A stretch of DNA of 5,101 nucleotides, taken from positions 1 to 5,101 of the forward strand of contig JAQBNX010000716.1 in the NCBI GenBank assembly GCA_028288385.1, given 5' to 3'. The DNA comes from Spirosoma sp. GTDB lineage: Bacteria; Bacteroidota; Bacteroidia; Cytophagales; Spirosomataceae. Below, piece by piece: positions 1 to 3,977 of this stretch (positions are counted from its first letter, which is position 1; each line of letters starts with the position of its first letter). A model generated the notes under the pieces. That model had not been told where the DNA came from. It saw only the letters and a list, made by a program, of their open reading frames with translations, and ran no database searches. The position numbers and the translations under genes were made by a program.

Positions 1-52
1 GGTGTGTTTTAAAACCCCCCACAATACTACCAACACCCCCCCCCCCCCCCCC
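1..52. repeat. Left copy of a 52-base imperfect terminal direct repeat
   Basis: Bases 1-52 align without gaps to 5050-5101. Mismatches fall at 7, 10, 11, 17, 23, 25, 32, 36 and 37, so 43 of 52 positions agree, including GGTGTG at the left, ACTACC in the middle and the C run at the right. Leaving out the C run, 28 of the first 35 positions match. The simplest inference is an unclosed circular sequence of about 5,049 bp whose overlap was read with errors next to homopolymers. A true terminal repeat of a linear element is possible. The similarity is seen directly; its meaning is inferred. Confidence 0.75.
36..52. repeat. C17 homopolymer
   Basis: A run of 17 C residues is followed by a pyrimidine-rich stretch to about 60. 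It corresponds to the C15 run that ends the window. Either it is a real C tract on which sequencing slips, or its length is inflated by the poly-G artefact of two-colour sequencing chemistry read on the other strand. No coding role is visible. Confidence 0.9.
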
Positions 53-151
53 TTTCCTTCTCAGTTAAGAGAATCTGGCTTTCCTGCTGGTGTTGTTGGT
101 CCCCAGCCTCTGCTTGCTTGCCGCTGCCTCTCCTCCCAGCGCTCGCCCCGA

Positions 152-186
152 GGGCGGCTGAGGGGGGTCCGGGGGGAGAAGGAGGG
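152..186 (+). other. Putative G-quadruplex motif
   Basis: Four G tracts lie on the + strand at 152-154, 162-167, 171-176 and 184-186, separated by loops of 7, 3 and 7 bases. This satisfies the usual G3+N1-7 pattern. The pattern is seen directly; folding in the cell is not shown. Confidence 0.6.
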
Positions 187-248
187 AGACTGACAACTCC
201 GGTATAAGCCGGGAATGAAGCGCAGCGGCTTTGTGGATTGAGCCTGTC

Positions 249-266
249 TTGACACCGTAACGTCAA
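249..266 (+). promoter_or_regulatory. Possible -35 element or operator upstream of the lipoprotein gene
   Basis: A consensus -35 hexamer TTGACA sits at 249-254 and forms the left arm of a small dyad, TTGAC (249-253) with GTCAA (262-266). No convincing -10 is found 16-18 bases downstream. The call is therefore weak: a possible promoter for the gene starting at 284, or a small operator. Confidence 0.25.
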
Positions 267-283
267 TCCATCCCTTCTCCAGA

Positions 284-544
284 ATGAAACATTATCGATA
301 CAAGACAATCACCATCGCCAGCTTTTCCCTCTTGTTGTTATCCGGCTGTACGAACTGGTCCTGGCAACGCAACGGGCTGGGCACCATGAGCCTCCAGCAG
401 GCCGAGGCGACCTGTGCCATGGAGGTCGAGCGTGTGGCCCCGCTCTATGGTTCGGGTAGCCCCATCGCCATCGGGATGCAGCGCACCCACACCGAGAACA
501 TCTGCATGCAGGCGAACGGCTTCCAGAAGGTCCGCAATCCCTGA
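284..544 (+). CDS. Small putative outer-membrane or periplasm-facing lipoprotein, unknown function
   Basis: This 86-residue protein has a clear lipoprotein signal: basic residues at 2-7, a hydrophobic stretch at about 9-19 and a lipobox LSGC ending at Cys22. It would be lipid-modified on Cys22, cut there by signal peptidase II, and anchored facing the periplasm. The residue after Cys is Thr, so no inner-membrane Asp retention signal is seen. The mature part, about 65 residues, has two further cysteines (44 and 74) that could form a disulfide. The second lies in a CMQANGF segment like the Cys-Met-x-x-x-Gly-aromatic ending of many small proteobacterial lipoproteins (known from memory). The ribosome site before 284 is poor. 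No protein family is recognised; surface exclusion or envelope modification is only speculation. Confidence 0.72.
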   Translation: MKHYRYKTITIASFSLLLLSGCTNWSWQRNGLGTMSLQQAEATCAMEVERVAPLYGSGSPIAIGMQRTHTENICMQANGFQKVRNP

Positions 545-576
545 TGCATTGGTGAGCGAACACTCTGTGTAAGGAC

Positions 577-601
577 GGCGGTGGTCGAGATCGCCACCGC
601 C
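577..601 (+). other. GC-rich hairpin downstream of the lipoprotein gene
   Basis: GGCGGTGG (577-584) pairs perfectly with CCACCGCC (594-601) across a 9-base loop. It lies 32 bases after the lipoprotein stop codon, where a terminator would be expected, but no T run follows. It may help stabilise the 3' end of the message or aid termination. Confidence 0.45.
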
Positions 602-681
602 CCACCAGCGCCGGTCGGTCAATCGCCAAAAGCTTGTGCCTTTCCCCGCAGCTTCCTATCTATTCATCACCAAGGATGCGG

Positions 682-782
682 ACCCCCTGACCGAGCGTGG
701 GGGTGTCTACCTTGAGCGAACGCTGCCTGCGTTCGTGGTGTCTCCGGGGTGTCCCGGAGGGTAGTCGAGGGGGTTGTCCCCC
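682..782 (+). repeat. Cluster of three successive hairpins
   Basis: Three perfect stems occur within 101 bases: ACCCCC/GGGGGT (682-687 with 699-704), CTCCGGG/CCCGGAG (742-748 with 753-759, loop GTGT) and GGGGG/CCCCC (769-773 with 778-782, loop TTGT). Short-looped stems side by side in non-coding DNA suggest a structured RNA or a single-strand DNA signal. No known family is recognised. An open frame through here from 697 has no ribosome site and unlikely composition. Confidence 0.5.
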
Positions 783-843
783 GGCATCCGAGCAAACTCT
801 CGTTCAGATTGTCCGACCTACCTTCCACCTTGGAGAACCCACA

Positions 844-978
844 GTGACCGTTGAACTCACGATGCACATCCCGACTACCATCACCCTTGCAGTGCTGGCG
901 TTGCTCCAAATGATTTGGAACCAGCGGATTGGCGCTCGCCCAAAGAAGTTGGCCGCAAGGTCATCGGCAGCGGCGTAA
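844..978 (+). CDS. Possible 44-aa single-pass membrane protein with basic tail
   Basis: A GTG codon at 844 follows GGAG (832-835) with an 8-base spacer, and the frame runs to 978. The product has a short polar N-terminus, one hydrophobic segment at about residues 11-26 (TITLAVLALLQMIW core), and a basic C-terminal tail (RIGARPKK). This fits a bitopic inner-membrane peptide with its tail in the cytoplasm. An ATG at 862 in the same frame would give 38 residues but has no ribosome site. The frame opens further upstream to 697, but that part crosses three hairpins and looks non-coding. No homologue is recognised. The basic tail after a membrane span recalls inovirus coat proteins, but the rest of such a phage is absent. 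Confidence 0.38.
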   Translation: MTVELTMHIPTTITLAVLALLQMIWNQRIGARPKKLAARSSAAA

Positions 979-1090
979 GGCCATTCCTGCGACGGAGGGG
1001 CGGTAACATAGCCATCTCCCGTTGCGATGCCCTGACGCTGGTCTACTCGCCTCTAGTCAGGTGTGGACTCTTGCGATGGTAGCTTCGCGC

Positions 1091-1195
1091 TCACCATGCC
1101 GGGGCGGGCAACAGTAGGAACAGGACCAGCGCCAGAGCGAGGATCCACAACAGGCGGAGGGTGAGCCGCAGAGCGGCGTACATGATGCGTTTCAT
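1091..1195 (-). CDS. Candidate 34-aa hydrophobic membrane peptide
   Basis: On the minus strand an ATG at 1195 opens a frame of 34 codons ending in TGA at 1091. The peptide starts MKRIMYAALR and continues with an almost unbroken run of Leu, Ala, Val, Ile and Phe (residues about 15-30) ending PAPAW. The positive N-terminus followed by one membrane helix is typical of small bacterial inner-membrane proteins. The ribosome site is weak: a GGGA lies about 12 bases upstream. The frames on either side of this one are compositionally ordinary, so the concentration of hydrophobic codons is notable. The function is unknown; a small toxin or a membrane-complex accessory are both possible. Confidence 0.4.
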   Translation of the reverse strand: MKRIMYAALRLTLRLLWILALALVLFLLLPAPAW

Positions 1196-1231
1196 GCATA
1201 GCGAGATTCCCGCGAAGCTGCCCTAGCGTGA

Positions 1232-1393
1232 GAGCATTTAAGTCGACTTCGAGCACTTTTATTTCGTGTAAGTGGTATTGCCGATTGGAGGCAGCGCGGC
1301 ACATTGCGCCAGCCCAGCGCTGGTACTGATCAAGGCCACCACTATCAACTCTTTGCCCGCGACACCTACACCGCCGCCCAGCACTCCGCCTGA
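1232..1393 (+). pseudogene. Possible remnant of a + strand gene ending before the terminator
   Basis: An open frame follows a stop at 1229-1231 and ends at 1393, 52 bases before the intrinsic terminator at 1446. It has no ATG or GTG start. Its translation ends in a protein-like segment (HHYQLFARDTYTAAQHSA). This could be the 3' remnant of a deleted gene whose terminator survives. Overlapping frames on both strands are also open here, so the call is tentative. Confidence 0.2.
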
Positions 1394-1445
1394 GGGTGGC
1401 TGAGTAGAAAGTGCTCTGAGGTGAGTGCTGAGACTTTGCAAAGCG

Positions 1446-1488
1446 AGCTCGTCTGCCTTGAGCGGCAGGGCAGACGAGCTTTTAGCTT
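1446..1488 (+). terminator. Strong intrinsic terminator
   Basis: A perfect 12-bp stem, AGCTCGTCTGCC (1446-1457) with GGCAGACGAGCT (1469-1480), has an 11-base loop and runs into a T stretch (1480-1483). It is oriented for + strand transcripts, since the opposite side has no T run. No confident + gene ends just upstream. It may end transcription from the possible remnant at 1232-1393, or a small RNA. Confidence 0.8.
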
Positions 1489-1520
1489 GATGGAATGCTG
1501 TCAGGCAGCGCTAACGAAGT

Positions 1521-1601
1521 TTAACGGAACGCAGCCCCCAACAACTTAAGGGCATAGCCAGCAGCAATCAACGAATCAGCAATGATTTCGACGACACTCA
1601 T
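1521..1601 (-). CDS. Candidate 26-aa amphipathic peptide
   Basis: On the minus strand an ATG at 1601 is preceded by a GGAGA ribosome site at 1610-1614 with an 8-base spacer. The frame reads 26 codons to TAA at 1521-1523. The peptide begins MSVVEIIADSLIAAGYA and ends with Lys and Arg among hydrophobics, so it could form an amphipathic helix. An in-frame ATG nine bases upstream overlaps the ribosome site and is less likely. The region has no competing gene. Peptides of this size and character include type I toxins and membrane-active leaders, but no family is recognised. Confidence 0.33.
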   Translation of the reverse strand: MSVVEIIADSLIAAGYALKLLGAAFR

Positions 1602-1677
1602 GGTGAACATCTCCGCTGACGCTACCATGAGCTGTCAGCTTCCAGGTTGACGATAACTGGCCTGGGGGTTCACCATG
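1599..1677. repeat. Perfect 10-bp inverted repeat placing two ATGs back to back
   Basis: CATGGTGAAC (1599-1608) and GTTCACCATG (1668-1677) are exact reverse complements, 59 bases apart. Each arm contains a divergent ATG: the minus 26-aa frame at 1601, and a plus frame at 1675 of 29 codons that runs through the next terminator. The arrangement suggests a shared control element or a duplicated start region. Confidence 0.5.
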
Positions 1678-1719
1678 CAGCAGCAGAGACTACAGGGTGG
1701 CCCACCAGGCCAGCCGACT

Positions 1720-1760
1720 AAGGACCCGGTGGATTGCAGTCCGCCGGGTCCTTTTAGCTT
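1720..1760 (+). terminator. Intrinsic terminator
   Basis: AAGGACCCGG (1720-1729) pairs perfectly with CCGGGTCCTT (1744-1753) around a 14-base loop that contains a further GGA/TCC pair, and is followed by TTTT. It is oriented for + transcripts. It shares the ten bases CTTTTAGCTT with the tail of the terminator at 1446. A transcript starting in the 1609-1667 spacer would end here, giving an RNA of roughly 100 bases. Confidence 0.78.
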
Positions 1761-2020
1761 CTAGCTCCTGACAAACTAACGCAAGTGCTTTTTGCCCCTA
1801 ATATGGGGTCATTCCGCATGCGCTAGTGCTAAACACCTAATATCTTGTTAGACGATAGCCTAACTTTTGCAGTAAACGCATATGTGGTTCGAGAAGAGCT
1901 CCTAAGTTGTTCTTCAGTAATCTTCACTATATTTATATCTATTGGCGATAGATTCCAACAATCAACCAAGAAATCTGCGTCACAACTTATGCCATAACGG
2001 CATGATTCCGATTATATACT

Positions 2021-2029
2021 TGTGCATAA
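2021..2029 (-). promoter_or_regulatory. DnaA box
   Basis: Read on the minus strand the sequence is TTATGCACA, which fits the DnaA box pattern TTATNCACA. A second site in the opposite orientation lies about 100 bases away at 2124. One nine-base match can occur by chance, so support comes mainly from the AT-rich setting. Confidence 0.45.
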
Positions 2030-2123
2030 TCCTGTAAAGACAGCCTCCTCTACAGGAGGTCGCCGAAAGCGCTGCCGCTTCATCCACCAAAAGCGCGTAA
2101 GGAAGCTCGCACTTCTTGTTTTC

Positions 2124-2132
2124 TATGCACAA
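2124..2132 (+). promoter_or_regulatory. DnaA-box-like site
   Basis: CTATGCACA differs from the DnaA box at the first base only, and shares TATGCACAA with the reverse-oriented site at 2021. Together they form an inverted pair about 100 bases apart. Confidence 0.35.
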
Positions 2133-2176
2133 CTAGAACGAGTTTTACCTGCCCAAAACGCAAAGTTTGTAGCCTT

Positions 2177-2869
2177 TTATGTAGATAGTTTATCGTATCG
2201 TTCCGATATAGATAATAAGTTCTGTACCGTCGAGGCGTGCCACTGGCCTCCCCGTGCTGTAGGGATTCCTCGTGCATTCAGCGCACCCGCAATGCCCATC
2301 AGTGTGGTGATGCCGCTGGCCCTGATCTGGTTGATCATGGGCAGGACGTTGGCCGCGAAGAAGCTGGCGTTGCTCCTGTTGCTCGCCGCTCCTTTTGCCT
2401 GCGCCACAGCCAGGTTTGTCTTGTTGCCGTACTTGCCGGTTCCCTTAGCTGGTGCCAGGGCGACGCGGGTACGCTCAGCAATCAGCTTTCGCTCCTTCTC
2501 TGCGAGCGCAGCATAGATATGCATCATGAAGGGGTCGGCATCGGCGCCCAGCTCGGCGACGATGAACGGCACCTGTTGTGCCATCAGTCCTGAGATGAAG
2601 TGAACGTCGCGGGACAAGCGATCCAGCTTCGCCACGATGATTGGGCACTTCGCCTTGCGTGCGACCCGCAGCGCTTCCGCAAGCTTGGGGCGCCGGGCAA
2701 GCGCATCAGCACCTTTGCCACTTTCGTGCTCCTCGTATGCGTCGCCGTGCTGCGTGTAGCCATGTGCTGCCATGAAGGACGCAATGGCCGAACGCTGCGC
2801 TTCGATGCCCAGTCCGCTCTTGCCCTGCTGTTGGGTCGACACTCGGAGGTAGGTAACTGCCGTCTTCAT
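2177..2869 (-). CDS. Serine recombinase of the resolvase/invertase family
   Basis: This 230-residue small serine recombinase cuts and rejoins DNA through a covalent 5' phosphoserine link. Residues 7-25 hold the signature YLRVSTQQQGKSGLGIEAQ, with nucleophile Ser11 and Arg9. The second active-site motif LDRLSR (82-87) supplies Arg84 and Arg87. The dimerisation helix follows at about 123-140 (AEKERKLIAERTR), and residues about 185-219 form the DNA-binding helix-turn-helix (IAGALNARGIPTARGG). All key residues are present, so it looks active. ATG at 2869 is preferred because GAGG (2875-2878) sits 5 bases away; GTG at 2872 is also possible. It faces away from the rep operon, and a large dyad lies 17 bases upstream, suggesting autoregulation. 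The likely role on a small replicon is multimer resolution, with inversion or transposon residence as alternatives. Confidence 0.95.
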   Translation of the reverse strand: MKTAVTYLRVSTQQQGKSGLGIEAQRSAIASFMAAHGYTQHGDAYEEHESGKGADALARRPKLAEALRVARKAKCPIIVAKLDRLSRDVHFISGLMAQQVPFIVAELGADADPFMMHIYAALAEKERKLIAERTRVALAPAKGTGKYGNKTNLAVAQAKGAASNRSNASFFAANVLPMINQIRASGITTLMGIAGALNARGIPTARGGQWHASTVQNLLSISERYDKLST

Positions 2870-2885
2870 CACTGCCTCACTCCGG

Positions 2886-2923
2886 TTCTACAAACTCTAT
2901 ACCGGCGTTTAGAGTTTGTAGAA
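2886..2923. promoter_or_regulatory. Perfect 14-bp-arm dyad, candidate resolvase crossover site and operator
   Basis: TTCTACAAACTCTA (2886-2899) and TAGAGTTTGTAGAA (2910-2923) are exact inverted repeats with a 10-base spacer. This resembles a recombinase dimer site of two arms around a central crossover. It lies just upstream of the recombinase gene, as res sites commonly do. A -10-like TATAGA on the minus strand (2901-2896) is inside it, so binding could repress the gene. A partial copy of one arm, AGTTTGTAG, recurs at the 3' end of the gene (2165-2173). Confidence 0.65.
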
Positions 2924-3298
2924 AGAGCAAATCGGCAGCCTGCCTGACGCTCAATCCCAGGCAGAAGACGAAGTCCGGGCTTAAAAAGCCAACTGTTGAT
3001 CATGGTCCTTGTAGAACCTGGGAAGTCTCAGAAGAGACCCTTGCATGGCGCAACAACAGTCGAAAAGTTGCGTATATTCGCACACGTATTCGCGTCTATT
3101 GCCCATCGTTTTCGGCATAACTTGAGCAAATCCCTAGTATTACCGACGGAAAATGCTCCACGCAACTCCACGCGACGATTTTGAAGATCGGCGCGAATGG
3201 CCACACCGATTCTCCTTCAAATACTCAAATACCAACCGACGCCGGCAAGCCGATATCCTACAATAACGCAGCTAAAAGGCCGCATTCAGGAGAACGCC
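2924..3298. promoter_or_regulatory. Divergent intergenic control region with several hairpins
   Basis: No convincing gene lies between the recombinase and the small gene at 3299. A plus frame from 2996 to 3184 has no ribosome site and crosses hairpins. Stems seen are CTGCCTG/CAGGCAG (2940-2946 with 2958-2964), GGCTT/AAGCC (2978-2982 with 2986-2990) and GTCTC/GAGAC (3025-3029 with 3034-3038). A tandem-like pair CGTATATTCGC and CGTATTCGC lies around 3071-3094. Further recombinase accessory sites and the promoter for the + operon are expected here, but no clear -35/-10 pair was found. Confidence 0.4.
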
Positions 3299-3556
3299 AT
3301 GTATTACCAGCAAGCTACAGACCACGCCGCGTTCATCGAGAACCTGCCAGATTTACTGGAGCCCAACGATCTCGAGCCGACCGAGGCCGAGCGGGCCGAG
3401 CATTGGCAGCGGATCGAGGAACTACGCCAGCGGCAAGCCCTGGCCACCCGCCAGACCCGGCTGACCCACGCCCTCCAGCTTGTCCGGGAGGTCGATCGCC
3501 AGCGCCGTGAACAGGCGGCCAATGGCTACTGGATCGAGGATGGGGAGCCGATCTGA
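3299..3556 (+). CDS. Small hypothetical protein, helical and charged (85 aa)
   Basis: ATG at 3299 is chosen because AGGAG (3288-3292) lies 6 bases upstream, an excellent ribosome site. The frame is open further up to 3197, but that part has no site and unlikely composition. The product begins MYYQQATDHAAFIENLPD, has an acidic segment (about 12-30) and then a long charged helix rich in Arg, Gln, Glu and Leu (about 26-75) that may form a coiled coil, ending in the acidic tail WIEDGEPI. There is no signal peptide or membrane span. Its stop overlaps the next start by one base, implying translational coupling, and rep follows in the same direction. No family is recognised; a replication accessory or copy-control role is inferred from position only. 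Confidence 0.8.
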   Translation: MYYQQATDHAAFIENLPDLLEPNDLEPTEAERAEHWQRIEELRQRQALATRQTRLTHALQLVREVDRQRREQAANGYWIEDGEPI

Positions 3557-3774
3557 TGGACACCGTGACCCCGATCACCGTGGCCGAGTACGAGTGGCTC
3601 CTGGAGGACTTCGACGCGCTTCAGACGATCTTCCTCGGCGGCACCTGGCCAATCGCTCGAGGTCGCCACGCTGACCTTGGCGAGGTGATCCTCGGGCACA
3701 TCGGGGACCAAGCCGTGATGATTCGATCCCCCAGGAGCCCATTGCGGTGTGCGGCTGACCCGATCCCGCTATAG
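3556..3774 (+). CDS. Small hypothetical protein coupled to the upstream gene (72 aa)
   Basis: ATG at 3556 shares its A with the stop of the previous gene (TGATG), and GGGGAG lies about 8 bases upstream, so translation is probably coupled. The first 30 residues (MDTVTPITVAEYEWLLEDFD and onward) are acidic and look like a well-formed coding sequence. The middle has an LGEVILGHIGDQAVMI segment, and the last 15 or so residues are Pro- and Arg-rich and less protein-like. The 3' end could therefore be altered by a frameshift, but no neighbouring frame gives an obvious continuation. There is no known domain, signal or membrane span. It lies 203 bases before rep in the same direction. Confidence 0.65.
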   Translation: MDTVTPITVAEYEWLLEDFDALQTIFLGGTWPIARGRHADLGEVILGHIGDQAVMIRSPRSPLRCAADPIPL

Positions 3775-3818
3775 TTCGATGATCTGGCCGCCTTGGATTC
3801 TCCAAGGTCCAGAACGAC

Positions 3819-3880
3819 GAAGCCCCCACCGTTTGCACCGGCGAGGGCTTCAGAGAAAACAACCGGGCCGGGGGCGGCCC
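3819..3880 (+). promoter_or_regulatory. Two consecutive hairpins in the leader of rep
   Basis: GAAGCCC (3819-3825) pairs with GGGCTTC (3845-3851), with an inner CCG/CGG pair (3829-3831 with 3839-3841). GGGCCG (3865-3870) pairs with CGGCCC (3875-3880) around a GGGG loop. Neither is followed by a T run. They could act as attenuators or as antisense-RNA or protein targets controlling rep. A 41-codon frame without a start (3783-3908) also crosses them. Confidence 0.5.
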
Positions 3881-3977
3881 AGAGAGCTTCGAACACGGGA
3901 TAACTTAGTGTCACTCAGGGCGCTGCGCAACATCCCAGGTCTCTCTTGCTGCCTCGGTTCTCAGTCTGGAGAGCCTG

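Larger units (their letters stand above)
61..283. other. Non-coding, strongly structured spacer before the lipoprotein gene
   Basis: No credible gene is seen. Frames open here are compositionally skewed, rich in Pro, Gly and Arg, and lack ribosome sites. The stretch holds a pyrimidine-rich segment (about 108-137) followed by a purine-rich segment (160-190), a short hairpin CGCCC/GGGCG (144-148 with 152-156), a G-quadruplex motif (152-186) and a 6-bp hairpin AAGCCG/CGGCTT (206-211 with 226-231). If the replicon is circular, this is the intergenic region downstream of rep, and it might contain a replication signal or terminator. That role is inferred. Confidence 0.6.
1761..2176. other. AT-rich non-coding block, candidate replication origin region
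   Basis: This stretch is clearly richer in A and T than the coding regions, especially about 1840-2030. It contains small dyads (ATCTAT/ATAGAT at 1937-1942 and 1948-1953; ATGCC/GGCAT around 1989-2003; TCCTGTA/TACAGGA at 2030-2036 and 2051-2057) and two DnaA-box-like sites. No gene with a ribosome site is seen. The plus frame from 2022 continues antisense through the recombinase and is a shadow. AT richness with DnaA boxes is typical of plasmid origins; assignment as the origin is inferred. Confidence 0.4.

Noticed and set aside
697..843. N-terminal extension of the 44-aa frame
   Set aside because: It crosses three strong hairpins, has no ribosome site at its ATG and has unlikely composition; GTG at 844 has a proper site.
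1053..1304. Minus-strand open frame of 83 codons
   Set aside because: No clear ribosome site, low-complexity Pro/His-rich middle, and it overlaps the more gene-like 34-aa hydrophobic frame.
1259..1441. Minus-strand frame with a hydrophobic, lipobox-like segment (LAQC)
   Set aside because: The Gly-rich first half has no ribosome site, Gln before Cys is atypical of a lipobox, and the frame is the mirror of a Pro-rich plus frame, so it may be composition-driven.
1675..1764. Plus-strand 29-codon frame after a GGGGG ribosome-like run
   Set aside because: It runs through an intrinsic terminator stem and is Pro/Gln-rich; better read as a non-coding transcript end.
1880..1905. GTGGTTCGAGAAGAGC resembling the T-arm of a tRNA
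   Set aside because: No matching acceptor, D or anticodon stems could be placed around it.
2022..2516. Plus-strand open frame of 164 codons
   Set aside because: It lies largely antisense to the well-supported recombinase gene and shows no family features of its own.
3020..3040. GTCTCAGAAGAGAC resembling part of a Tn3-family terminal repeat
   Set aside because: The rest of the 38-bp repeat is absent and there is no transposase; it is better described as a small hairpin.
2996..3184. Plus-strand 62-codon frame between the recombinase and the rep operon
   Set aside because: No ribosome site, overlaps hairpins, and lies in the region expected to hold divergent promoters.
3621..3914. Minus-strand frame of 97 codons opposite the rep leader
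   Set aside because: Antisense to the coupled small gene, no ribosome site seen, and the C-terminal half looks like random GC-rich coding.
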